From Saccoglossus kowalevskii (lineage: Eukaryota > Hemichordata > Enteropneusta > Harrimaniidae), in the NCBI RefSeq assembly GCF_000003605.2, contig NW_003132852.1, positions 56,384 to 88,403 on the forward strand: a DNA stretch of 32,020 bases. The letters run 5' to 3'. Below, in pieces: positions 17,100 through 27,920 of this stretch; within the stretch, counting starts at the first letter, position 1; the number at the start of each line of letters is the position of its first letter. Made by a program: the position numbers and the translations under genes. A model generated the notes under the pieces. It was not told where the DNA came from and ran no database searches. It saw nothing but the letters and a program-made list of their open reading frames with translations.

Positions 17100-20000
17100 A
17101 GTTAGGTTTGGGAAAAATACAAAGAGAAAATGCTACTTGAACACACTTTCGTGAAAGAAAGCACTCGGTATACATATAAAACATTTAGATTGATAATATT
17201 TAACAATTATCACATAAATAAATTCCCCAGTTATCCCACATGCTATCACAGACTTCATGATTACAAACTGATATTTTGGTCATGGGGTGTAATATAGAAA
17301 TGTATATTACATACCATCAAGTTGAAGGAAGTATTACTCATATTCAAAAACTAAGCTGGTTTATCATCTTATTTGGTGTAAATTAATTCACTCTAATGTA
17401 TATCTCCGTAATTGTCTGCTAACTTGTCTAACTAACACATTGCAAGTATATACACCCTGTTGTTTATGTTTCTGCTCATATTTGACTTAAATAATTACCC
17501 TTTGCTCTAATTTCTAGAACTATATTATGTAGCGTATACAATCAATGCATCGTATTCCTGCAGAGTTTACACATTTCTGACATAATCATATAATCACTGT
17601 CTAACCAACAATATTCTAGAATTGCCTACCCAACGCACTTCTTCAAAGTCTACTTATTCTACTGTTGGACAAAATCATATATAGTCTACGTACCCAGCAG
17701 CTTATTTCTGAACAATCTACCGAATATTCTAAACTGTCTAACCCTATATACCTGCCCATATATTCATCTTTTTTATGAACTGTCTAATCACTAATTATTC
17801 CTGAACAATCTACATAACTATTTTTACATTTTCTTTATTCCACATTTCCCAAATTGAAATATGAAAACAAATGTGAGCTGCCAAAAAAATGCCAATAACA
17901 ATATTGACAAAAGCAACTAAATTATATAGTTTGAAATCTCAACTTTGGTGCTTTGTAGCTATATTTATAGAATCTTTTACTCAGAGCATTGTGTTTTTAT
18001 GCTTAACATAAAATAGAAGGAGGTTTTTACAAGTTAATATTCATTGATGTCGGCGATTAAACACAACAAGCTATTCAAATGTTAGTGATGAATTAATTAA
18101 ATTGTTTTTCTTTATTTTCTTGAAATAAATTGTCAAAGTTCTCAAGTGTCATGCGATATGCATTGTAAGAATACAGCACATTACACATTTAATTTCAATG
18201 CATTCAGACTTTCTTTCTCAATTAACTACACTTAGAATGTTTTATCGAAGCTAATTGTGTTATATTTTTACTATGGTAACTTTTGTGGATAGAAGCGAAG
18301 CCAGAACGAGTCTGGGGAATCATGTATATTCTTATAATGGAACTAGACTTTTCTGTAGTTATTTAGTTCGACCTTATCAAACGGGCTTTTCACAGATCGC
18401 ATGCCAACAGTAGTATAATACTTCTATGAGTTGCAAAACTAAAGAGTGAGTTGTTTCCCATGAATCTGCTATTTATAATTCTGATGACATTTCTATGGAA
18501 ATAACAACACATTTTCCCTGCTAGTCCAGTTATTTGACAAAATGACAGATTTTAAGGCCGATTAAATTAGGGGCATCCTCAGTCCTAATAATTAGTGAAA
18601 AGTTTGAGTATGAAGATTAGCAGTTTGTTCTTGGAAAATCATTATCGTCTTTGTAAAAAGTTTATGTGGAGATTGGGGAAGCATATTCAGTTTGCTATGC
18701 ACAGCAGAGCTAGTAGTAAAATCAAAAGTAATGCCTTTCTATCACATATTAGTGTATTAGGACATGTGGTATCATTGTATGGGATAAACAAAAAGTAGAA
18801 AATTAGAAAAACTCCAATTTTTCATAATATATTCATAGTTAATTCGTTCAAATTGATGAATTCAATGCACTAAAGAAATAACTGAGAACCACAATAATGG
18901 CATATCTAGGGATATACATAAGTGGATTATATATTCCAGATAACAATGCAAGAAAATCACACATGGAAGCAAGGCAATAAGCAACAACAATGTGGTTTAA
19001 AAGAATTACATGTACATGTGTATTGTACACTGCATACAGGGTTACATTTTAATTGACTCTTATCATTCAAATCTGTGTGACGCATTACAAGGTTGATTGA
19101 CTGTGAATAACATTGTCCTTACAGGAACCTTACCAATGATCCCAGAGATAGTGGGGTTTAAACCTTTACAGTGACACATTATATTATAGTGTGTATCTAA
19201 TATATACTATGCATATACATCAGTTTACATGCCTTGAAACTAAATGTTCAATCACAATTTAATTTACAAAGATTCATGTGCTGGACCACTCAGACTGAAC
19301 CATGCAGAGTACAATACCAGTTATCAGGACAGCAAAATGTGGGCCCTCTCATAAGCAAGTTTGGTAAAGTAGAAATTCGTTTTACGTTTGTTGGCTGAAT
19401 TAAAGATGTTGTGTGGAAATTGGAGGGAATGGAAGATAAAATATGTTATATTATAAATTAAACATGTAGCAGAAGAGTGTAAAACAACTGGAGAAGTGAA
19501 CAGCTCACCACCGATAAATTAAAGTTTTCTAGTACAGTGTAAATGAATTTAGTAAAACATAGTATATGTAAAGCACTAAAACGAGAAATGGGAAGGCAAA
19601 AGATACACATTTAAAATGAACTCGTATAAATATTCTTTTACTTCGAAACCAAAGCTGTGAGTATATATCGAACGTCAGACCAAAATGTTCGGCTTGTGCC
19701 TGTCTGACATATGGCGACAATTTAAAATGAAAATGCAAACATAAACTCAATGCAAACTCATGTGTTACAGGTAGTACTCTAATATTAACTAGATAAATGA
19801 GTATGGTTAGTTTTTACCTTGTTTTATTGATGTGAAAACGACTAAATATAGATTGTTTAAATTGTGTTTTATTGGTTACCATTGAAACATTTCATGAAAA
19901 CACGGAGTTAAACTGAAATAGGATAATAATGCGCATTGTAATATTCATTTTGATCATAAAAAAATCAAATTGACACTAACGAAGCACAGTCTTCATCAAG

Positions 20001-20621
20001 TATTAACTCTGTTAATATTGATGTTTCTTTTTGTAAATATACAATAATTTTATTTGAAAATATTATAGTAGTTCTTCTAAAATAGTTCAATCCTGGCATC
20101 GCATATTTCTCTAGTGAAATGCGAGACTCGTATCTTAACTTTGAGGTCAAATTGACTCCTCTAATAATGTTGATTTTAGAATAAATCAGGTAATTAATTA
20201 CTAACATCGTAATTTTAAATTTAAATTGGAAAAAAATAATATTAAACGGACTTTTCGAAAATTATCTAACGAATTTAATAAATGTGATATTGTAAGGTCA
20301 CGAATTCGATGTCGCATTTATCCCATATACCTATTTTGCAGCTTCTAAAGTCTAATATGAGGATTGTAATTTGTGTGTGCCATTGAAGGTATCGAATAGC
20401 GTTTTGCTTCATTTACATAAAATATTGACCTTCACTTTACCCTATTGCGATTAAGAAGCATAGTTAGTTTTGGAGCTATAAAGCGGGATAAAGAACATGT
20501 GTGTAGTATGGAGAAATTGACACTCATTTTTTTTGTTAGACTTTCTGCCACAAAACGTCCCGGCGTGCACCATTATTATCAGTTACAGAATAAGATGTAC
20601 GTTAACATGGTCGCTACTTAC

Positions 20622-20740
20622 CTTAGCTTAAAACACAGCATATCACGCGACCAACATGCTGGCAAGCCTATTTCAGTATTTAAGTGATTGGCCATTGCAT
20701 ATACCATGATCATTGCGCCTTACATTGATTGGCTGGCTCT
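20622..20740 (-). promoter_or_regulatory. Conserved CCAAT block with 5'-exon splice donor, copy 2
   Basis: On the minus strand: GCCAGCCAATC (CCAAT at 20732-20728), GGCCAATCAC (20691-20687) and the donor CTAAG|GTAAGTAGCGACC with the exon side ending at 20622. These three elements and their spacing match copy 1 (10965-11110), while the TATA-like box of copy 1 is not kept. Gene A's N-terminal exon lies 5.6 kb downstream on this strand, so this could be its promoter and first non-coding exon. That connection is inference. Confidence 0.35.
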
Positions 20741-21552
20741 CGGTAGTGTTATATTGTATTACACATTCATAATACAATCCCCTAGTATTATTTAATGTGT
20801 TGATTGGAACATGTGAATTGTTAACAATTATTTATTCATATTTGAATATGACTATTGATATTATTGAATTGGATTAGACAAATCGTGGAACGATTTTATC
20901 AGAACCGCTATTTGCAAACTTTATAGAAAGAAACATTTTTTTTAATTATTTTGTTATTATTTGACGATACTGCTTTCTTAAATAAAAGTAGTTCAAATAT
21001 TGTAAATAATCATCTGACACCATATACATTTATACTGTGTGGCTGTCAATTGGAAAACCGGTCTAAAGAGTGTGCATCCTTGACTGGATAACGTACATTC
21101 GATCATTCAGGCAGACCAGATAGTTGTATCAACTCCTTGGGAGGGTGTGGGTGATGTGCCATCTAGATAGTACGCTTTGAAGTCATTCATTCTTAGGCCA
21201 TTGCTGTTCAAGTGATAAATTTCGATTTACCTGTTTTACTGATACAAAAAATATTTTCTTGAAAACATGGCCGGTGACTTTGTTAAAGTCAGTATCCTTA
21301 AATTGCCTTGGAGTGAAATGTATTGCAAAATTTCGGAGTCGAGTACCTGGGCCAATGAAACACAAATTGCTTCCATCCTTAGACATCAAAACAGGACGCC
21401 ACTTACGGCAGGTTAGACAAATCCCAACCCCAATAGGGTATACAATCCATTGGAGTTGTATACTTACTGTAGTGAGAGAATCTAGCTTACTGGGACAAGG
21501 CCATATTGAGTGTAGTTTCATATTAAATAGACGTCTGACTAATCAGCCGACA

Positions 21553-21684
21553 AATGTGCAGTGGTTAAGCTTGGCCGTTCGATACAAGGTGATTGAACCT
21601 CGAAGATCTGATCCCAGAGCCTTGAGACTGGAGTCTGCGTATCAGAGTCTGTATCAACAGCAAGGACAAGGACGGGCTGTATAA
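21553..21684 (+). mobile_element. tRNA-derived SINE-like sequence (weak)
   Basis: The stretch gcagtggttaagcttggcc at about 21557 resembles the pol III A-box region of tRNA-derived SINEs (cagtggttaag). About 45 bases on, gatctgatcccag resembles a B box (gttcgatccc). The intervening clover-leaf pairing was not confirmed and no A-rich or repeated 3' tail is seen. The overlapping 141-codon plus ORF (21259-21684) and the 113-codon minus ORF (21183-21521) are both open here. Neither has splice support or a recognisable domain, so neither is called as a gene. Confidence 0.3.
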
Positions 21685-21689
21685 TAGCT

Positions 21690-23240
21690 ACGTAGAAAGG
21701 AAGAAAACACAACAAGAATTTGACTAAAACAATATCGTAATTATACTCTAAACATTCCTATCCTCCGACTTATTCAATAATTCAGTAAAAAACGTTATGT
21801 GTGTGAAAATCAGTTAGTGAACTGCCTTGCTTATAATATAACTCTTCATTTTTCTTTTTCAGACGATGGACTATACTGTTCCAACGAATCCCTTGCTTGC
21901 GGAAAAAATATATGAGATGAGACCTTGATCACGCTGCTTCCCCAGGAGATGGGGGGGGGGTGACTCTCATAGTGATAGTATACGGGTATGCGCCGCTTTT
22001 TTGAACCATATTATTACGGTCAATCCGATCATTTCAACAACAAATTTTAAGATTTTCGGCCGTCTTAGAAAAATAATCTCGTTTTTAACAGGCCGCAGAA
22101 TACTCCGGAACATGTCAGATCAAAAGTGATTACGCAGTCTCTTCCTGGTACTAAACAGCAAGATTAAGAATGTCTAACGTAATTAAAAAAGAGATGCAGG
22201 TTTGTGGGCACTTGGGAGTGTTTTTTTTTCTTTTTATTATCCAAATAGTCTTGGCTATAGACTGTTAACATTTTGTAGAATTGTGAATAGTGGAATACTC
22301 AAAAAAACAATTTTAAAATATTGATAACAGGTGCAAACATTCTCTCTTTTGAATGCTTAGCAAGATTTAGCAAAGCTGTACATAAATAATAAAAAAAGAA
22401 ACATGGTGACAAAAAGTTATGACGGGATCTCCATATTACGCACTATATTTAACTTTTTACAAAAAGATAATAGGTTTCAGTTTAGAACTGTTACAGTCAT
22501 TTTAATTATGAGCATTAGCAAACTTCTTACTGAGTGAATGGTTATGCAAATTAGCAATTATCTCAGCTTCTTTTTAGTGCACATCCCAGAACTTTTAAAA
22601 AAAATAGCTCCTAGACGCTTTGACATTTTCACAAATGATTGACAATGTGTTTATCTTCAAAACGCCGTCTGGGCATAGTTTTTGATTGAACAGTGTTACA
22701 ACAATCGTACAGACAACTAGCCTAGGTGTTAATTTATGCATAAACTTGAAGTAGTGAAATTTGAGCTGCTGCCCTGCAAAATTTACAACTGGTAAACAGT
22801 TTTCAAGACGGCGCTTTCTTCATAGTAAACAGATGTACCCAAAAACCAATTTTGACAGAAAACAGAAGCATGGTTTAGAAGCTATTTTTTTTAAACTTTT
22901 GACCAAAAAAGCTCATTTTTGTGCATATTTCAAACTACAGTGTCCATAAAAAAATACTAACAAAATTTTAAAATTCATACAATAAGCTTTCCGAAAATAT
23001 ATAGTTTTGTGGACAATGGAGGTCATCTTGGTTTCTTAATTAACTAATTAAAATACCTGTCAGGTAAACTGCATCTCTACCTTAAGGAAGGCTATCGTGA
23101 CTAATGCGCACTTGTATTAGTATTAGTCGCATCACAGATAAATACACTGTTTTCCGTCACAATTTCCAGCACCTGCAAGTTGCACATAAAAACAGAAAAG
23201 TAAAAAAAGAACCATGTTAGTCGTGTTCACGTAAAAAAGA
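21690..23240. other. Intergenic, no gene supported
   Basis: A strong acceptor-like tract (catttttctttttcag) ends near 21862, but the following frames stop within about 20 codons. A G10 run lies at 21951-21960. The plus ORF 22761-22949 is AT-rich with no motif. Nothing else is supportable. Confidence 0.35.
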
Positions 23241-24065
23241 AATAACCAACGATGGTGGCGCTTTTTTCGAAAAGGCGTGAGCAGCAACGGGCTTGTGCCA
23301 GTGTGTTATGGAAAACAAAAATGGCAGGAAACGTTAGCCAGGAGGATATCAGATGACATTTGCAGAATGCTTTTTGAACGGATCGACGACTCGGAACAGG
23401 TGTGTCTCAGCTCGTATCGCGATGGATTGGTTTCCCGTAACGGCGTTTGACCTTACTTGGTTTGGCGTTTGTAAGACAGGTAAATACTACAACGATTATG
23501 TCAAAATTATCAATGAAAATGATACACATTTTATGCATTGGAAATTTGTTATGAGGAGGCAAAGCCAGCTAATACCGAGCTTGGGAATTAAGTTATTCCT
23601 GCACCGTAAGGTTATTTGTTTAACATCAATGTGTTCCTTGTTTTGACGAGATAAAAAAATGAAGAAAATAATGTTTGGCCTGTTGGTGGCGCTGTAACAG
23701 CGAATCAATGATAAGTAGTTTGTTTATACAGTCAGTTTATGACATTGGAGTAGAATGTATTTGAAGTGTATATATTTCTTTTTAAATCTGGAAAATATAC
23801 GTCAGTGATTGTTGTGAACTTTGTTCTGAAGGTATGCTAATTATGCTTCTCAACTCTGCAAGATGTGTAGCAGTTATGTGATGTTGGGTTTCTTTTCTAT
23901 TTTTTCTTTAAGTGGTATAAATGTGTTATCATGCACATTTCAAAAACACCCAACTGAATTATTGTAAGTTGTTTTCAGAGCATGTCACCACTGTTTCCAT
24001 GGCAACAATATAGGGAAGATCGCGAATAAGTTACCAGAAAATATCATATATTCATGATAGGGAAA

Positions 24066-24090
24066 TTCTATTCTATTCTATTCTATTCTA
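24066..24090. repeat. (TTCTA)5 microsatellite
   Basis: Five perfect pentanucleotide units. Confidence 0.95.
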
Positions 24091-24782
24091 AGTACATGCT
24101 GTAAAGTAGATGTTATTAACAAAACTGGTGAAATTTCATTATTGACAAATAAATATTAAATTAAGTAAAAATAAAATACAATCAACCTTTATTTAGTAAG
24201 CACCCAAGAAACATGTACATATTTGTTCAAGTATACTTTACATGGTGGTTGATTAATTATTTCATGAATAAATTTGTCAATAATTTCCTAGTCTAAGTGA
24301 GAATTTGGCAGCAGATATTTAAATATAGGGATAGACATTCTTGTTTCCTAGATTGAATTGAATATATATCAGGTCATATAGATTTGTGCAAAACGCTAAA
24401 CATGTAACTCACTTATCGGTCCTTTTACACGTTAATTTCATTGGGACTGCCCAGAGGTGGTTGTCACTAACATACAATTAACCATGTATGAACAAATAAT
24501 AATTTATAAATATTTAAAATAAATTGGAGAAAGAGAAGAAAATGAATCTGATATTACATGGTGATGAATTGGAGAAATTATTCCATAAACGTATCTGTTT
24601 CAAGCTATTTGTTATCGTCAAAACGTACACTAGTACAAGGAACTCAAACAGAGATTAGTGCTACAGCGGTTATATAATGTGAATTTACATATTTATGTAT
24701 ATTTTATCTCAGAGGTGAATATATTCAGTGAGCTGTGTTTTTCAATGAAACCGTATGAAACCGCTTTTCAGATTATTTGCAG

Positions 24783-24900
24783 ACAAAGAGATGTAGTTAT
24801 TCATCACACAACAGTGGATCACCAGGAATCGTTAGATCCAATTAAATTTCGCGATGTAATCGTACCGGAGGTGATGCCCATTGACCTAAGAATTGAATAG
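24783..24900 (+). CDS. Candidate terminal exon, unknown product
   Basis: The acceptor cttttcagattatttgcag ends at 24782. Starting with one base to complete a codon, 38 codons stay open to TAG at 24898-24900. The peptide (RDVVIHHTTVDHQESLD, then PIKFRDVIVPEVMPIDLRIE) has balanced composition and locally higher GC than the flanks, which is why I prefer it to chance. No poly(A) signal follows closely, and the 5' exons are not identified. Coding-like debris at about 23250-23480 on the same strand is a possible upstream part but needs a frame change. Family unknown. Confidence 0.3.
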
Positions 24901-27110
24901 CATTATGTTTGCTGCATACAAAACATACTAGGCTCATACAGTACTAAACTGCAATCATGAAGATTTTGTTTTGGTGATAGTCATGCAATCAGTGCTGTTA
25001 AGCGTAATTGTAATGAAAGTAGTGAGAATTAATGTCACAAAATGTTTAATATTTACATGTTTGATATCATTAGCATAACATAGTAACCGCCTTTGAAGTA
25101 GTACGCCATTAGTAAAAGTGCATTTTCTATAATATCATCTGCTTGATTGCGACTGCAGGATCCGACACTTGTGATGTAGTAAATATATATCTTGTCTTAG
25201 AACAATATCTTTCCCTGTACATTCTGTACATGTTTCCATTGGTTCATATGACATATGAACAACAAATTGTGAAAGGTGTATCACCGAAATTGCATTACAA
25301 TTTTTTTTTATGCAGATGATTTTATTGTTATGCACCTCGAATTCATCTTTCCACTACGAGATTTGCTTCAGAAAACGTTGATGATTTACTTCAATAGATA
25401 TATAATAAATTGAAAGTTTACAATTTGAATCTCTGTAATTTATATGGACCGGGCATTCCATGTAAAAAAATATGCAGACTTATGTTGTAAAGTGTGTCGC
25501 CTTAATTGGTGTACAAAATTATATCAAGTTAAATAAACGCAATACGCAAGGGATTTAGTTCGTTTGTTTACCTTTCATTTTAATGGACAACGGCATATAT
25601 ATATTTTTTTAAATTAAGAAATTAGTTGACAAATTGAAGACTAATTTAACATTTTTTACGGTGATAAGAGCTCATTGTCGAAACAAAGCTTACCCATTCA
25701 CGATAACCACAATAAACATCGTACTCTTGAATAGGTGTGAATGACTATGATAAATCTTGTAAGGTCAGGAGTGAGTGTTGTTTTGACTTGGGTATTGTGT
25801 TTTAAATTCTCACAGGACATTTTTGCGTGAATAATTTCCACTTCTACAGTTATTTCGATGGATATCAGAGTGGCCGTGACCTAATGCTATTGACCCTGTT
25901 TACTGTCTTACATCGCCATGTCCCAGTGTTACCGATAGTAAGACAATATACAAAATACGTAACGATAATGCTGTTTGTAAACAAACAGGCTTTGTAGATT
26001 GAATAAACATCTAGGGGATTTACATTTTCGTATACTCAAACTGTGATTGACAGGCATTGTGCATACATTAGTCGCCATTTTAAACTCGTGATTTTTACTT
26101 GTCGAGGTACGTTTCGACCGAAAACAACATTTATATATCAGAGGCCCAACCAGATGAGTGTAATCGCTAGCGTACATATTCATTCCCCCGTATAAATGGA
26201 GCTCCCGCCACGATGTGAGTGGCTTGGTTCGGATTAGCATACTAATTGCGGTGGCCATCTTGCCCCTATTTATAGTATTGTTTTCCTTTTAACCAGTCAA
26301 AATGTTACTATTTCATTCATGAAAAAAATAGTTTAAAATACATATACATTTTATCACAGTTATCAAATAAAACACTAAATCGTATACTGTTACTGACAAA
26401 CTATATAAACAATGATCCATTTTATGTTAAAGCATATGGTCATTATATGTTATTGTCACATGCATTGGTTATAGGTGTATTCCCACTTTGTAAGAACTGC
26501 AGACAACTACTCATAGACGTGGCTGTACAGTTAATAAAAAAGCTCGGTTTGTATAACTGAATCGAGAAATCAAATTTGAAAGTCGCTCAAAAATAAAGTC
26601 AGTAAATAACATAACAGGTACCCAAGTCACCATTGATGACCCAAAATTAAAATAATTAAGACTGTTAATTATATTCTACCACCGAAGTTTGTGGAATGCT
26701 TTTTCCAAATTGGCAATAAAAATTAACCCTGGTAAATCATTTTTCTCGTAATAAATCAATAATTTCCAAAAACCTAGCGAATGCTATCTGCAATAACTCT
26801 TCTCTGATTCTGATTGAACCCTGTTTGGTCTTCATGGATTATTCTAGAGAGTACCCTTTTTATCCGTAATGAAAGGCATTTGGCTAAGATACAAGTATAC
26901 ACTGCAAAACATGTCAAACTCGAAAGACAATAACTTTGTAATAATTGATACGTGCAATTTGGGTACGACTTTGTCGTGCTGAATTTCTGTTTATCCTTCG
27001 TGTGCTTGTAAAGTACACCTACACTAAATACGGAAAAAAATCAACAGAGGGAATAGTATTGGATTACGTTCATTGAAAATATATTTTTTGCATATTCACC
27101 GTATATTTTT
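24901..27110. other. Intergenic, no gene supported
   Basis: Contains a minus-strand ORF at 25929-26258 whose ATG has a good Kozak context (GCAAGATGGCC) and a TATAAATAG just 12-20 bases before it. That is too close for a normal TATA-to-start arrangement, and the peptide has no recognisable domain. The minus ORF 25135-25335 lacks support too. Confidence 0.35.
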
Positions 27111-27114
27111 TTGA

Positions 27115-27136
27115 TTATATATACCGGTATATATAA
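27115..27136. repeat. Perfect 22-bp palindrome
   Basis: A fully self-complementary 22-mer centred on ACCGGT, flanked by further TA-rich sequence. Such sites can form cruciforms and are prone to rearrangement. It lies about 500 bp from the right edge of the copy-2-only segment. Confidence 0.9.
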
Positions 27137-27649
27137 ATATATATATAGAGTAATTGTAAAATGTTTGTGTGACGAACCGTGGTGGAACAGTAGTATGGTG
27201 ATGATACTTATTTTATTTTCAAAATCCGGATTTCAGTATTTAATCTTTTTTTAGGAAAAGCTCAAAAAATAATTTTCCATATTTAAAAATTCCTCTAATG
27301 ACGTTTGAGGTACAAATTCGGACAAAGTTTATCACCATGGGGTTTTTTAGAACGTATTGCTATTTTGGATATCAATTACACCAACATGGCGTGCTCTTTT
27401 GGAAATAAATTAATTAAACAATTGATACCTAAAATTGAACAATTTTAAAATTGCTTACTATTTTCGTCGTTTTGTAGTTGTTAAAATAGTCATCCGACAT
27501 AAATAGTCGACAGGTAAATACTTGATTTTAAATATCACATGATATACCTTTCCTAAATACCATGTCATATAATGGCAATGTGTCAGTGTACGTCAATTAG
27601 GGAAGCATAGTCGTTCAAATAGACAATTGTCTTGGGTTGTTTCACTAAC

Positions 27650-27920
27650 AAAACAATTTTGACGATTAAACGGCTTTCTTGTCACCCATTAGCACCAAAG
27701 GAGCTTTTGTTGCTAGAGGGCGCAACTTACAATAAAGGTGTATCAAGTATTTTGTAGTCACTTGATCTAATTATAGATATATCATAATCAGTTAGGGTGG
27801 CGTGTGTCGTGAACGAGCCTACGATTTACTGATGTAACCAAACAGAATATGACGGAAGGAACAAATTTTTCTCTTTTAAATGTCAAATGACTACAAGAAC
27901 AAGTCGTGGTAAACAATAAA
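27650..27920. repeat. Segmental duplication, copy 2 (right block)
   Basis: Colinear with copy 1 at about 11236-11610. It includes the 64-bp element at 27791-27854 and the flanking gtagtcacttgat string (11311 / 27756). Copy 1 has roughly 150-175 bp extra after the 64-bp element (about 11410-11555). Confidence 0.7.

Larger units (their letters stand above)
16630..20889. repeat. Segmental duplication, copy 2 (main block)
   Basis: Colinear with copy 1 (3150-11206), minus the 3.48 kb at 6009-9490 and plus the MITE-like insertion at 16859-17099. The ORFs inside (18595-18798, 18848-19030, 19529-19750, 19965-20207, 20445-20687) are not preserved as open frames in copy 1 where I checked: the 19965-20207 minus frame aligns to copy 1 with in-frame stops. 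I therefore treat the block as non-coding spacer carrying possible regulatory parts. Confidence 0.8.
20890..27650. other. About 6.7-kb segment present only in copy 2
   Basis: Copy 1 passes from gacaaatcgcga (11198-11209) through a (GAGT)n run straight to aaacaatgttgacga (about 11236-11250). In copy 2 the two homologous flanks lie near 20877-20889 and 27650-27665. The intervening segment has a SINE-like stretch (21553), a G10 tract (21951), a (TTCTA)5 repeat (24066), an exon-like ORF (24783) and an AT palindrome (27115). I saw no terminal inverted repeats or target duplication, so insertion and deletion remain equally possible. Confidence 0.6.

Noticed and set aside
16933-17184. 83-codon minus-strand ORF
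   Set aside because: It is produced by the GC-rich MITE-like element at 16859-17099 and has no protein support.
19965-20207. 80-codon minus-strand ORF in copy 2
   Set aside because: The aligned sequence in copy 1 (about 10080-10270) has in-frame stops, so the frame is not conserved.
21259-21684. 141-codon plus-strand ORF, longest in the window, with an antisense 113-codon ORF
   Set aside because: No splice sites, no recognisable domain, both strands open, and the 3' part overlaps a SINE-like sequence. It is more likely repeat-derived.
25929-26258. Minus-strand ORF with strong Kozak ATG and TATAAATAG just upstream
   Set aside because: The TATA-like box is only about 12-20 bases from the ATG, no domain is recognisable, and downstream splice signals are weak.
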